Assembly: GCA_937901915.1 (NCBI GenBank)
Contig: CALGUD010000074.1
Coordinates: 1 to 54,639, forward strand
Direction: 5' to 3'
DNA length: 54,639 bases
Origin: an uncultured Flavobacteriaceae bacterium
Lineage (GTDB): Bacteria > Bacteroidota > Bacteroidia > Flavobacteriales > Flavobacteriaceae
Part shown: piece by piece, positions 35,020 through 45,012 of the stretch
Layout: each line of letters starts with the position of its first letter
How positions within the stretch are numbered: position 1 is the stretch's first letter
Notes under the pieces: generated by a model
The model's database searches: none
What the model saw: only the letters and a program-made list of their open reading frames with translations
What the model was told of the DNA's origin: nothing
Program-made: the position numbers and the translations under genes

Positions 35020-36069
35020 TTATAAAATCAGCATGGCATCTCCGTAAGAATAAAATTTATAACCTTCCTTAATAGCTTCCTTATAAGCTTTCATAATAAG
35101 GTCATGGCCTGCAAAAGCGGATACCATCATAAGCAATGTTGATTTTGGTGTATGAAAATTGGTGACCATACAATCTGCTATACTAAAATCATGTGGAGGG
35201 AAAATAAATTTATTTGTCCACCCGTTGTATGAATTTAATGTATGATTTGAAGAAACCGAACTTTCTAATCCCCTCATAACAGTAGTACCTATAGCACAAA
35301 CTTTTTTCTTTTTTATTTTTGCGCTATTGACTATTTGGGCTGCACTTTCTTCAATATAAAGTTCTTCACTATCCATTTTGTGTTTAGAAAGATCTTCAAC
35401 TTCAACCGGGTTAAATGTTCCCAGGCCAACATGCAGGGTAATTTCGGCAAAATCAATCCCTTTAATCTCTAATTTTTTTAACAGGTGCTTTGAAAAATGC
35501 AATCCGGCAGTTGGTGCTGCAACTGCACCTTCATTTTTTGCATATATGGTTTGATATCTTTCTTCATCTTCAGGTTCAATATCTCTTTTTATATACTTAG
35601 GAAGTGGAGTCTCGCCTAATTCATTCAGCTTACTCCTGAAATCTTCATAAGAGCCATCATATAAAAACCGTAAGGTCCTTCCCCTGGAAGTTGTGTTATC
35701 AATAACCTCAGCAACCAGGCTTTCATCATCACCAAAATAAAGTTTGTTTCCAATTCTGATCTTACGTGCAGGATCTACCAACACATCCCATAAACGTTGC
35801 TCCTCATTAAGTTCTCTAAGTAAAAAAACTTCAATCCTCGCCCCTGTTTTTTCTTTATTTCCATACAAACGTGCAGGGAAAACTTTGGTGTTGTTTAAAA
35901 CCATTACATCTCCCTCTTCAAAATAATCAATAAGGTCTTTAAAAAGTTTATGTTCTATTTTACCATTGGCACGATTAACTACCATTAACCTGGCTTCGTC
36001 TCTATTTTCTGAAGGATATTCGGCCAAAAGTTCTTTTGGAAGGTCAAAACTAAAATGTGATAATTTCAT
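35020..36069 (-). CDS. queA: tRNA preQ1(34) S-adenosylmethionine ribosyltransferase-isomerase
   Basis: A 349-residue QueA, which builds epoxyqueuosine on tRNA wobble G34. Motifs: FDLPKELLAEYPSENRDEARLMV, MVLNNTKVFPARLYG, AVAAPTAGLHFSKHLL, LHVGLGTFNPVEVEDLSKHKMDSEE and TNFHTPKSTLLMMVSAFAG. Normal length. Alone, with the shared terminator at 34955-34987. Confidence 0.96.
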   Translation of the reverse strand: MKLSHFSFDLPKELLAEYPSENRDEARLMVVNRANGKIEHKLFKDLIDYFEEGDVMVLNNTKVFPARLYGNKEKTGARIEVFLLRELNEEQRLWDVLVDPARKIRIGNKLYFGDDESLVAEVIDNTTSRGRTLRFLYDGSYEDFRSKLNELGETPLPKYIKRDIEPEDEERYQTIYAKNEGAVAAPTAGLHFSKHLLKKLEIKGIDFAEITLHVGLGTFNPVEVEDLSKHKMDSEELYIEESAAQIVNSAKIKKKKVCAIGTTVMRGLESSVSSNHTLNSYNGWTNKFIFPPHDFSIADCMVTNFHTPKSTLLMMVSAFAGHDLIMKAYKEAIKEGYKFYSYGDAMLIL

Positions 36070-36166
36070 TTATTTTTTTTTAGAAGATGCAAATATACAA
36101 CCTCAGGATAGGGGTTGTCAAGGAAATCAATGATTATATTATTAATTAAAAAATAAAGGGCACAAA

Positions 36167-37396
36167 TTACATTTCTTTAATGTCAAAATGAAGCTTTCTC
36201 ATATCATTCCAAAAATCGGGATACGATTTAGAGACTACTTCTGCTTCATTAATTACAATAGGAACTTTTAAAGCTAAGGGAGCAAAAGCCATGGCCATAC
36301 GATGGTCATGGTAAGTTTCTATAGCAATATCCTTTGCTATTACTTCTGAAGGTTTCAAAAACAACTCTTTGTCGGTTACACTAATATCTGCCCCTAATTT
36401 AGAAAGCTCGGCCTTTAAAGCCTCTAACCTGTCCGTTTCTTTAATTTTTAAGGTATGTAATCCGGTTAAATGGCACCCCAATCCCATACCAAAACAGGTG
36501 ACAGCAATAGTTTGGGCAATATCAGGTGCATTAGAAAGGTCAAATTTCACATTGTTATTGATATTCTTATCAGAAAGATTTTTAAGGGTAATGGAATTCT
36601 CTTTAAAGCTGGTTTTCACACCAAAAGATTCATAAATTTTAGCCAGGGCACTATCTCCTTGCAGGCTGTTATTTTTGTAAGAGGAAAGTATAATTTCTGT
36701 ACCAACTTCGCATAAAGCAACAATACTGTAAAAATATGAAGCTGAACTCCAATCCGATTCCACAACCAATGTTTTATTTTCGACTGATTTTTTAGGCTTT
36801 ACTTTAATGATATTGCCATTAAAAGAAGTTTCTACCCCTATCTCATTCAATAATGCCAATGTCATTTTAATGTACGGAACCGAAGTAATCTTTCCTTCTA
36901 ATGTAAGTTCGAGTCCATTTTTAAGTTTTGGAGCTGCGAGTAATAATGCCGATATATACTGACTGCTTACATTTGCTGCCAAAGAAACTTTATCTTGGGT
37001 TAAGTCTTTACCTTTAATATGTAAGGGCGGGTAACCATCATTCATTTCATAAGAAATATCGGCTCCTAACTGTTTAAGTGCATCCACCAATATTAAAATC
37101 GGTCTTTCGGTCATTCTTTTTGAGCCTGTAAGTGTAACTTCCCTTCCTTTCTGAGTTGCAAAAAAGGCAGTAAGAAAACGCATCGCCGTACCTGCATGGT
37201 TAATGTCCACAACCCCTTTTTCAATTTTCAGTCCCTCTTCCATAACTTCCGCATCATCGGAGTTGGAAATATTTTCAATATTTAAACTGGGGTAAAATGC
37301 CTTTAGTAAAAGTAAACGGTTTGTTTCACTTTTAGACCCTGTTATTTTGATAGATGATTTTAAATACGTTTTGGTTGCCTGGAGATGTAAATTCAC
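36167..37396 (-). CDS. aroA: 5-enolpyruvylshikimate-3-phosphate synthase
   Basis: A 409-residue enzyme of the shikimate pathway. Substrate-binding signatures: KITGSKSETNRLLLL at the N-terminus, NHAGTAMRFLTAFFA, SSQYISALLLAAP, and KIKETDRLEALKAELSKLGA with TYHDHRMAMAFAPLAL near the C-terminus. It is slightly shorter than the E. coli enzyme, as usual in Bacteroidetes. It is not linked to the aromatic operon at 43.9-47.9 kb, and I see no attenuator before it. Confidence 0.96.
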   Translation of the reverse strand: MNLHLQATKTYLKSSIKITGSKSETNRLLLLKAFYPSLNIENISNSDDAEVMEEGLKIEKGVVDINHAGTAMRFLTAFFATQKGREVTLTGSKRMTERPILILVDALKQLGADISYEMNDGYPPLHIKGKDLTQDKVSLAANVSSQYISALLLAAPKLKNGLELTLEGKITSVPYIKMTLALLNEIGVETSFNGNIIKVKPKKSVENKTLVVESDWSSASYFYSIVALCEVGTEIILSSYKNNSLQGDSALAKIYESFGVKTSFKENSITLKNLSDKNINNNVKFDLSNAPDIAQTIAVTCFGMGLGCHLTGLHTLKIKETDRLEALKAELSKLGADISVTDKELFLKPSEVIAKDIAIETYHDHRMAMAFAPLALKVPIVINEAEVVSKSYPDFWNDMRKLHFDIKEM

Positions 37397-37519
37397 TGTT
37401 TTTAAGTATGAAATTAATTTGAATGTGCAAAAGTAAAAAAAGATTTCTACTATTTGAGGAAATAACAGGATCGGTAAAAACTGGTCTCTAATGGGGATTA
37501 CCCGATTTAAAAAGCAGTA

Positions 37520-37846
37520 TTATTTTAATTTTTTATTCCCATGATGCCGGTCATGGTCTCTTTTTGTTTTTTTTGCAATTTTTTTATCAAAGGCATCCTG
37601 TAAATCAATACCTGTTTGGTTAGCCAGACACAGAACAACAAACATTACATCGGCCAATTCTTCTCCAAGATCTTTATCTTTGTCACTTTCTTTTTCACTT
37701 TGCTCTCCGTAACGCCTTGCAATGATCCTGGCAACTTCACCCACCTCCTCAGTGAGTTGAGCCATATTGGTCAATTCATTAAAATACCTGACCCCGTGTT
37801 CCTGTATCCAGTTATCGACTATTAACTGTGCATTTTTAATATCCAT
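37520..37846 (-). CDS. MazG-type nucleotide pyrophosphohydrolase
   Basis: A 108-residue all-helical protein with the MazG motifs LTEEVGEVARIIAR (ExxE) and LGEELADVMFVVLCLANQTG (ExxD), and a Lys/His-rich tail (DRDHG-like). It is predicted to hydrolyse NTPs to NMPs. It lies between aroA and the two DUF3857 proteins with gaps over 48 bases, so operon membership is uncertain. Confidence 0.9.
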   Translation of the reverse strand: MDIKNAQLIVDNWIQEHGVRYFNELTNMAQLTEEVGEVARIIARRYGEQSEKESDKDKDLGEELADVMFVVLCLANQTGIDLQDAFDKKIAKKTKRDHDRHHGNKKLK

Positions 37847-37894
37847 TGTATGATTTTAATTCAAATTTACACAATGGAAAACAATTGACAATTA

Positions 37895-39907
37895 TTAAAC
37901 TTTGGTAAGCACTATTTTTTCAGTTTCTTTTTGTACCACTTGATTATAGAATTCTTTTAAAGCTTCATAATATAGAGGAGCTATAATAGCACTATTAATT
38001 TCGTGATTTATAATAATTTGAATGTTATTGCCTGTATTTCCAATGTGATACTTAAACAGACCCAAATTATCCGGCAATCCCACAGCTGCACTTTCGGGTA
38101 AGAATTCTATTTTATGGGTTTCAGGAATTTTAATATTAATCATATATTTAGTTGATTTGGGATATGAAAAATCAACAGGATAATCTCTTTTTTCAAGTTT
38201 AAATGGATTTTCATCCATTACCATAAACAACATGGGGTTAAAATAAATTTTATCGCCAATTACATCAATAGCATTTTCTTTACTAAAACTATAACTTTCT
38301 GATATAGGCTCCGAAATTTTTTGTTGATTTAAGAGTTCAAAGTCTTTAATTTCAATTCCTCCTAAGCTATTTTCCAGTTTTTCCAGATAATCATCTTCAT
38401 TTACAGCATAAAAGTTGTTTCTATATAACAAAGCATAATTATCTGTTAATTGTTTTCTTAATTTTCCTTCAACAACCCCTGTTTCGTCCAATGAAAAACT
38501 TACTGAAACTATTTGCTTTGATGTGTTTGTTGGCATTAAATTGATTTGTGAAGAACTACCATCTTTACGAATCAGTCTTCCATACCAATTCAGAACTCTT
38601 TCGGGCAAAACATTTGGATAGGAGAATTTTTCTGTAGCATCCAGCAAAATGACATTATTGGCCATTTCAATAGCAGTGATAACATAATTAAATCCTTCTC
38701 TCGTTGGAAACAAGGAGATTCCGTGACTTCGGGTACTTACTAACACTGGATTAGCATTTATTCCGGCATATCTTAACATTGAAGTTAACATTAAATTTAT
38801 CTCAGCGCTATTTCCCACATTTTCTTTATACGCTTTTCTAACACCTACATCACATAATACACTATTATAATTGTTCCAATTCATCTTAGATTTTACATAA
38901 TTAAAAATAATAGCAGCTCGTTCCATATTATCAGTAGTTTTTGCTATTAATTCATCAATATCCGATTCATAATATCCGCTTTTCGAAAGTTCTCCACCAA
39001 AGCCTTCATACTCATATATATTTTTTGCTACACTTTCCCAAGAAGTAGTAAATGTTTCAAGATATGAATTAGGAAATTTTATAGAGGCTAATTCATATTT
39101 AATACTCGATCTGTAATTATTTATATTATTTACAAAATTCTCTTCTTTAAGGGCTGGTACATGGTCTAAATCTATTGTAGTTATATTTGAAATATAATCT
39201 AATTTACTGCTATTATACGAAGTGGTAGTGGCAGTGAATCCCATACCTCCCGACCTGTTCTTTTCAGTAAAGTTTATACTTTCACTTTTTTTGGAAGTCT
39301 TAGGGGTGAAGGCTAAATATCCTTTTGTTTTAGGAGTAAAATTAAAATATTCCGGTATCACAATATTTGCCTTTATTTTTTTAACGGGAATACCAAACTG
39401 CAGATGTATTTCATCAATATTATTAAAAGGAGAATGAATGGTATAACTATATTCAATTACTGTCCCTTCCTTAATATTAGGCATGGTTAATTTTACTTCA
39501 TCCCTATATTTAGAATACTCATTATTAAAAATGGCCTCTTTTCCCAATTTATCTTCTATTATTTTATCGTCAACAATATTGTAGGTTACTCCTTTTATTT
39601 TACTTATTTTTTCCCTGTCACTGCCTGATTTATATAATAAAATTTGTTCAGTAGCATACTGAAAACCTTCCTGATTGTAAATTTTAATTCTTTCATGGAC
39701 CTCAGTGATTACTTCAAACCCTTTGGATTGTACATAATTGAAGTATACTTTGTGGTCTCTATATAATATAGTAGCTGGAGCGGAGGAATCTAAAGGATTA
39801 AATTTTTCCTGAAGCTCTTCTTTGCTTACTTTCCCAAACTTAAAATCCTGAGAATATGCAAAGTTCAGAAATGTTGTAATGAGTAGTAGTAGTGTAAAAT
39901 TTTTCAT
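37895..39907 (-). CDS. DUF3857 protein with degenerate transglutaminase domain
   Basis: A 670-residue protein with a signal peptide (FTLLLLITTFLNFAYSQ), a DUF3857 domain at about 50-230 and a transglutaminase-like domain at about 300-430, then a beta-rich C-terminal domain. It is a paralogue of the next gene upstream. The catalytic Cys of the transglutaminase is replaced by Ser367 (GNSAEIN) and the His by Tyr408 (FNYVITAI), while Asp423 (LLDATEK) is kept. It is therefore predicted to be enzymatically inactive. The gap to the paralogue is 12 bases, so the two are co-transcribed. Confidence 0.88.
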   Translation of the reverse strand: MKNFTLLLLITTFLNFAYSQDFKFGKVSKEELQEKFNPLDSSAPATILYRDHKVYFNYVQSKGFEVITEVHERIKIYNQEGFQYATEQILLYKSGSDREKISKIKGVTYNIVDDKIIEDKLGKEAIFNNEYSKYRDEVKLTMPNIKEGTVIEYSYTIHSPFNNIDEIHLQFGIPVKKIKANIVIPEYFNFTPKTKGYLAFTPKTSKKSESINFTEKNRSGGMGFTATTTSYNSSKLDYISNITTIDLDHVPALKEENFVNNINNYRSSIKYELASIKFPNSYLETFTTSWESVAKNIYEYEGFGGELSKSGYYESDIDELIAKTTDNMERAAIIFNYVKSKMNWNNYNSVLCDVGVRKAYKENVGNSAEINLMLTSMLRYAGINANPVLVSTRSHGISLFPTREGFNYVITAIEMANNVILLDATEKFSYPNVLPERVLNWYGRLIRKDGSSSQINLMPTNTSKQIVSVSFSLDETGVVEGKLRKQLTDNYALLYRNNFYAVNEDDYLEKLENSLGGIEIKDFELLNQQKISEPISESYSFSKENAIDVIGDKIYFNPMLFMVMDENPFKLEKRDYPVDFSYPKSTKYMINIKIPETHKIEFLPESAAVGLPDNLGLFKYHIGNTGNNIQIIINHEINSAIIAPLYYEALKEFYNQVVQKETEKIVLTKV

Positions 39908-39919
39908 TTGGTATACTGT

Positions 39920-41839
39920 TTAGGTTTTGATAAGTACAATTTTAGAGTCATCAAGCCTGCTCACTCGCAACTTAAAGTTTCTATAGGCTTCATAATCTTC
40001 TTTAGGATACAGGCCTTCTTTTATTAAAATCCTGCGTTTGTAGGTTATGGTTTTATCTTCGTTTTTTATAAATTCTATCTGATATTGTCCAAATTTATTT
40101 TCAACCAATTCATTTGCCGGAAAAGCTTCTATGTTATATCCTTGAGGAAGGTGAATTGTAAATTCATCTACATCTAAATACCCTCTATTTATTTGAAAAG
40201 GAAGCTGCCTGTTTCGATACCGGTCCGGGACATGAGATTTTTTATTAAAAGCATTTATAACAAAAATAAGCCTGTTACCACTTGCTGATGCGTATTTAGA
40301 AGCTGTGATATCTATTTTCTCGGTAAATTCAATTTCACTTTTATTATTTTCAAAAGAGAACTTTTCAATGTGTAAATTATTAATGTTATCGAGATATTCC
40401 TTGTATCGCTTAGTATTGTCTTCAGAAGATCTTTTTTCCAGGAAAAAACGGTTATCGTATTGTATGCCCTTTGTTTTAATTTCCATACCGCCTTTTATAT
40501 CACCATTTTCATTGATGAAATATTCTCCTGTACATAGCTGGTAATTATCTTCGTTTACATACGCCTCTGTTTTAATAATTTCCCCTCCTTCAGGCTTTAA
40601 AACCAATACATTTCTATCGTCTGTAAAGTCCCCGAGAAAACCGAAAGGGTGAATCTGGCTTGTACATTCCAACCAAATATTCTTTTCCTCAGCGGGTATG
40701 TTTAAAATAATGTGATTTCCCTGCATGGATGCAAATTCCGGGTCAATACTTCTTTTTTCATCAGTATCGGCATAAACCACACAATAGTAAGACTCTACCC
40801 CTGCTATTTTTAAAAGAGCTTTTGTATAATTTGTAAGCCCTTTACAATCACCATATTTAACTTTATCTACTTCAATGGCTGCAATGGGCATCCAACCTCC
40901 AATTCCAACCTGTACACTTATATATCGTGTATTATTCTGTACATACTCATATACTTTTTTTGCTCTGTCAACTGGCTCATCTATATTTTTAACCAGGCTT
41001 ATAACTTCATTTTTAGTTTTTTCACTAACCTCATCTCTTCCGGCTAGCAATTTATGATACTGCCATTCTCCTAATTCCTTCCAGTTATCAGCACTTCCGT
41101 TAACCCCTTCTAAATGAAATTTATTAGAGGTAAACATTACATTTGGTGTTAATTCCCTGAATGAAGGACTCAGGTCTTCCCTTTTTATTGCTTTAAAATT
41201 TTTGCCCTGATAGGAAATATATCCGTTTACATTTTTTTTAATAATATTGTATTGTCCAAAGTTCTTTTCATTCGTCCTGATTGAAAAGTCGCTCCCGTTA
41301 AAAGTTAATTCGTAAAGGCTCTCTTCCGTACTTATATTGTAACCATCTAAAAAGTACCATGAGGGAATAAAAGCAGTATTTGAAGTTTCTACTTCGGTAA
41401 TAAACTCTACGGTGTAGGGAAATCCTGTGGGTATATAATCTATGTAAAGAACCCTGGAATCTGAATATAAAGTACCGCCTGGAACTGCACTTACATCTTT
41501 GAAATCATTCTTTTTTATTTTTTTAATCTCTTTACCGAATGCATCATAAATTATAGCCTGAATACTTTTTATTTTAGTGGTGGGATCATAATGCTTAAAA
41601 GTATGGGTATATCCTTTTCCATTCTCATTAAATACAGTTACAATTCTCTTTTGATTAATAGTCATTTTAGATTGGTTGACTATTAAGCCAGAAAAATAAT
41701 CATACCGCACGACAGCATTTGCTCCCTCTTTTAATTCTTTACTTATGAGAAGAGATTGGTACTTGTCCGGACTTTGCGAAAAAGCAAAAGTTAGTGATAG
41801 ACAATATATGACAATAGAGGAAAATAGGTAATTTTTCAT
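39920..41839 (-). CDS. DUF3857 plus transglutaminase-like protein, active-site intact
   Basis: A 639-residue secreted protein (signal FSSIVIYCLSLTFAFSQS). The DUF3857 domain is at about 50-215, the transglutaminase-like core at about 260-400 with Cys332 in YGDCKGLTN, His376 in GNHIIL and Glu391 in WLECTSQIHPFG, then a beta-rich tail. This is the standard Bacteroidetes architecture, with unknown substrate at the cell envelope. Its downstream partner is a paralogue lacking Cys and His. Confidence 0.9.
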   Translation of the reverse strand: MKNYLFSSIVIYCLSLTFAFSQSPDKYQSLLISKELKEGANAVVRYDYFSGLIVNQSKMTINQKRIVTVFNENGKGYTHTFKHYDPTTKIKSIQAIIYDAFGKEIKKIKKNDFKDVSAVPGGTLYSDSRVLYIDYIPTGFPYTVEFITEVETSNTAFIPSWYFLDGYNISTEESLYELTFNGSDFSIRTNEKNFGQYNIIKKNVNGYISYQGKNFKAIKREDLSPSFRELTPNVMFTSNKFHLEGVNGSADNWKELGEWQYHKLLAGRDEVSEKTKNEVISLVKNIDEPVDRAKKVYEYVQNNTRYISVQVGIGGWMPIAAIEVDKVKYGDCKGLTNYTKALLKIAGVESYYCVVYADTDEKRSIDPEFASMQGNHIILNIPAEEKNIWLECTSQIHPFGFLGDFTDDRNVLVLKPEGGEIIKTEAYVNEDNYQLCTGEYFINENGDIKGGMEIKTKGIQYDNRFFLEKRSSEDNTKRYKEYLDNINNLHIEKFSFENNKSEIEFTEKIDITASKYASASGNRLIFVINAFNKKSHVPDRYRNRQLPFQINRGYLDVDEFTIHLPQGYNIEAFPANELVENKFGQYQIEFIKNEDKTITYKRRILIKEGLYPKEDYEAYRNFKLRVSRLDDSKIVLIKT

Positions 41840-41914
41840 TTAATTTAGGGAATTAAACTTGGCTAATATAATAAAGTTTAGGATAAATGAAAGAAAATTA
41901 CTATCAAAAAAATG

Positions 41915-42367
41915 TTATAGTTTATTTTTTGTGTCAATTATAATGGTTACAGGGCCGTCATTAACTAAATATACTTGCATGTCTGCTCCAAATTTCCCTG
42001 TACCAATATTTTTCCCTGTATCTTTTTCTAATTGAGCTACAAAAGTTTCATATAGAGGTATTGCTGTTTCCGGTTTGGCTGCTTTTATATAGGATGGCCT
42101 GTTACCTTTTTTTGTAGAGGCATGTAAAGTAAACTGACTTACAACAATGGTGTTGCCATTTATATCGATAAGGGATTTGTTCATAACCCCGTTTTCGTCA
42201 TTAAATATCCGAAGCCTGGAGATTTTACCCGATAGCCATTCAATATCCTCCAGGGAGTCTTCCTCTTCTATACCTAATAAAATTAATAATCCTGTTTCGA
42301 TAGATGCGGCAACTTCACCGTTAATGGTGACAGAAGCTTCAGAAACTCTTTGAATAACTGCTTTCAT
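41915..42367 (-). CDS. dtd: D-aminoacyl-tRNA deacylase
   Basis: A 150-residue DTD that removes D-amino acids (and Gly) mis-charged on tRNA. Start MKAVIQRVSEASVTINGE is canonical; the SQFTLHASTKKGNRPSY and VNDGPVTIIIDT motifs carry the catalytic Thr and the Gly-Pro gate. It follows rsgA by 9 bases, so both are one transcript. Confidence 0.96.
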   Translation of the reverse strand: MKAVIQRVSEASVTINGEVAASIETGLLILLGIEEEDSLEDIEWLSGKISRLRIFNDENGVMNKSLIDINGNTIVVSQFTLHASTKKGNRPSYIKAAKPETAIPLYETFVAQLEKDTGKNIGTGKFGADMQVYLVNDGPVTIIIDTKNKL

Positions 42368-42376
42368 TATAGTTTT

Positions 42377-43321
42377 TTAATCTTCAGCGTAGATGTCAAC
42401 CCTGTAGTTTTCATCATCGCCCTCTATCATTTGAATATAGCTTTTATACCTGCTCCAGGAAATTTCATCATTTTCCAAAGCATTCTTAACCGCACAATCA
42501 GGCTCGTCAATATGGAGGCAATTATTAAACTTGCATTTGCTTTTAAGTTCAAAAAACTCAGGGAAGTAATCTCCTATTTCATATTTATCCATTTCAACAA
42601 TCCCGAAACCTTTTATTCCCGGGGTATCAATAATTTTGGCATCAAAGGTAAGATCAAACATTTCGGCAAAAGTAGTGGTATGCAATCCCTGCTTATGCTG
42701 TTCGGATATTTCCGCAGTTTTTAAATTCAATCCAGGCTCAAGAGAGTTAATTAAAGTAGATTTACCCACACCCGAATGCCCTGAAAACATATTTACCTTT
42801 CCTATCATTAATTCTTTCACCTTATCAACGTTCTTTCCTGTTTCAGCAGATATTTCAATACACTCATACCCTATTTCACGGTAGATGGAGGCTAAATATT
42901 TTACATCAATCAGCTCCTCTTCGTTATAGGTGTCAATTTTATTAAAAAGTAGAATTGCTTTAATTCTGTAGGCCTCTGCAGTAACCAGGAACCTGTCAAT
43001 AAACCCCGGGAAAGTGGCAGGATTATTTAGGGTAACTATTAAAAAAACCTGGTCAATATTGGCTGCAATTATATGTGTTTTTTTAGAGAGTTTTACCGAT
43101 TTTCTTATAATGTAATTTTTTCTTTCGTGAATATTTGAAATAACACCTTTGTTACCCGTTGCTTCGGGTTCAAAATCTACCACATCACCTACAGCTACCG
43201 GGTTGGTACTTTGAATGTCCTTAATTCTGAACCTACCTTTAATCCTGCATTCATATTCTTCTCCTTCTTCGGTTTTTACCGCGTACCAACTACCTGTTGA
43301 TTTATATACGAGTCCTGTCAT
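42377..43321 (-). CDS. rsgA: Ribosome small subunit-dependent GTPase A
   Basis: A 314-residue circularly permuted GTPase. An OB fold is at about 1-70, then G4 (LLFNKIDTY) before G1 (GHSGVGKSTLINSL) and G3 (DTPGIKGFG), then the zinc knuckle CKFNNCLHIDEPDC. It checks late 30S assembly. It precedes dtd on the same strand. Confidence 0.96.
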   Translation of the reverse strand: MTGLVYKSTGSWYAVKTEEGEEYECRIKGRFRIKDIQSTNPVAVGDVVDFEPEATGNKGVISNIHERKNYIIRKSVKLSKKTHIIAANIDQVFLIVTLNNPATFPGFIDRFLVTAEAYRIKAILLFNKIDTYNEEELIDVKYLASIYREIGYECIEISAETGKNVDKVKELMIGKVNMFSGHSGVGKSTLINSLEPGLNLKTAEISEQHKQGLHTTTFAEMFDLTFDAKIIDTPGIKGFGIVEMDKYEIGDYFPEFFELKSKCKFNNCLHIDEPDCAVKNALENDEISWSRYKSYIQMIEGDDENYRVDIYAED

Positions 43322-43415
43322 TTTAATATTTAAACTATTAATTTACAAATTAACAACTTTCTTATTCAAGATTAATTTTATATTCGTGCATATTAACTAA
43401 AACTCTATATTACCA

Positions 43416-43871
43416 ATGAAAAAATTATTTTTTGTAGCCATTTTGGCTGTTTTAGGCACTTTTAGCACTAATGCTCAACAATTTGAATATAAGGTTGTTA
43501 CAAGTGTAGAGTCTATTGTTCCAAGCGGATTAGGTAGGTCCAGAATTATATCAGCTGGTGAAGAAAGGGATTATAAAGAATTTACTTCTGTGAGATCTGA
43601 TGAAGACGATGAAAGAAATAAGTCTGACCGGGGTGAAATCAGAGTAAAAAACTTTGAAGAAACCAAACTTCTCAACTTTTATAATATTGGAGGTATACGC
43701 TTCCAAAATATTGCAGCAAATGATGCGGTTATTACCTCTAAAATAAATACCATGATTACAGAAGGATGGGATTTAGCATTTGTAGTTAGCGGTGTTGAAA
43801 GTGAATCTGGTAAAGGTGATGGTCAAGGCATTTTTATTACCCGATATATTTTTAAAAGACCCAAACAATAA
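43416..43871 (+). CDS. Small secreted protein, unknown (DUF4177-like tail)
   Basis: A 151-residue protein with a signal peptide cleaved after TNAQ. FEYKVVTS at the start and LLNFYNIGGIRFQNIAANDAVITSKINTMITEGWDLAFVVSG ... GIFITRYIFKRP at the end resemble the DUF4177 type of short proteins (tyrosine-valine-valine strand, GWDL, RP ending). The central insertion (about 40-80) is acidic. A TATATTCG element lies 29 bases upstream. Divergent from rsgA, convergent with the aromatic operon. Confidence 0.8.
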   Translation: MKKLFFVAILAVLGTFSTNAQQFEYKVVTSVESIVPSGLGRSRIISAGEERDYKEFTSVRSDEDDERNKSDRGEIRVKNFEETKLLNFYNIGGIRFQNIAANDAVITSKINTMITEGWDLAFVVSGVESESGKGDGQGIFITRYIFKRPKQ

Positions 43872-43886
43872 TAAACATTTATAATA

Positions 43887-43912
43887 AATAAAGCCCCTTT
43901 CGGGGCTTTATT
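43887..43912. terminator. Bidirectional terminator
   Basis: AATAAAGCCCC and GGGGCTTTATT form an 11-bp stem with loop TTTC between the converging small secreted gene (stop 43871) and the aromatic operon (stop 43914). Confidence 0.9.
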
Positions 43913-43913
43913 A

Positions 43914-44996
43914 TTAAGAGTTAATTACTTTTTCCTGGTGATTAATCGATTCCTGATGAATGGCTTTAAACATTCTTAAAATAAACTCTTCACTTAAACC
44001 TCTTTCTTCTCCTTCAAGGATCATTTTTCCAAGGATTTCATTCCATCGTTTAGACTGTAGGACAGCCACATTCTTTTGTTTTTTTAACAAGCCTATTTCA
44101 TCGGAAATTTTCATTCTTCTGCCCAGGATTTCAATAACTGTATTGTCAATGATGTCTATTTGAGCCCGGCAAGTGTTTAATTTTCTGTTGTATTCAGCTT
44201 CTTCATCACTCTCTTTTCTTATTTTAAGGTCTTTCATGATTTGCTTAAGCACTTTAGGTGTAACCTGTTGTGCAGCATCACTCCATGCATTTTCAGGATC
44301 AAAATGCGTCTCGATCATTAATCCGTCATAATTCAGATCTAATGCTGTTTGTGAAACATCAAAAATCATATCTCTTCTTCCCGTTATATGTGAAGGGTCG
44401 CATATTAAGGGTAAATCGGGAAATTTATTTTGAAGCTCAATAGCCAATTGCCACTCCGGTATGTTCCTGTACTTTGTTTTTTCATAGGTAGAGAAGCCTC
44501 TATGAATTACACCCAGTTTTTTTATATTTTTTGCATATAATCTTTCAATACCACCTAACCATAAAGCGAGATCCGGGTTTACAGGGTTTTTTACCAAAAC
44601 TATTTTATCGGTCCCTTCTAAAGCATCGGCTATTTCCTGAATGATAAATGGGCTCACCGTAGAACGTGCACCTATCCAAAGCAAGTCCACATCATGTTCT
44701 AAAGCTAATTTTACATGTGCAGCATTTGCCACTTCCGTAGCCGTTTTCATTCCGGTTTCTTCCTTTACCTTTTTAAGCCAATTAAGCCCGATTGCACCTA
44801 CGCCTTCAAACATTCCCGGACGGGTTCTGGGTTTCCAGATTCCTGCCCTGTAATAATTTACATCAGAATCTTTCAGTTCATGAGCAATTTTTAATACCTG
44901 CTCTTCGGTTTCGGCACTACATGGGCCAGCTATCACTAACGGATGGTCCAGCTTCATGTCATCTAACCACGTTCTTAATGCTTTAGAATTTTCCAT
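43914..44996 (-). CDS. DAHP synthase-chorismate mutase (AroQ) fusion
   Basis: A 360-residue bifunctional enzyme. Residues 1 to about 265 are a KDPS-like type I DAHP synthase (LVIAGPCSAETEEQVLKIAHELK, YRAGIWKPRTRPG, DPSHITGRRD). Residues about 270-360 are an AroQ-type chorismate mutase (RKLNTCRAQIDIIDNTVIEILGRRMKISDEIGLLKKQKNVAVLQSKRW). It opens the shikimate pathway and makes prephenate. It is the last gene of the Phe/Tyr operon and is 16 bases after tyrA. The mutase domain probably doubles as a regulatory domain, as in related fusions. Confidence 0.94.
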   Translation of the reverse strand: MENSKALRTWLDDMKLDHPLVIAGPCSAETEEQVLKIAHELKDSDVNYYRAGIWKPRTRPGMFEGVGAIGLNWLKKVKEETGMKTATEVANAAHVKLALEHDVDLLWIGARSTVSPFIIQEIADALEGTDKIVLVKNPVNPDLALWLGGIERLYAKNIKKLGVIHRGFSTYEKTKYRNIPEWQLAIELQNKFPDLPLICDPSHITGRRDMIFDVSQTALDLNYDGLMIETHFDPENAWSDAAQQVTPKVLKQIMKDLKIRKESDEEAEYNRKLNTCRAQIDIIDNTVIEILGRRMKISDEIGLLKKQKNVAVLQSKRWNEILGKMILEGEERGLSEEFILRMFKAIHQESINHQEKVINS

Positions 44997-45012
44997 TTTA
45001 ATTGATTATTTA

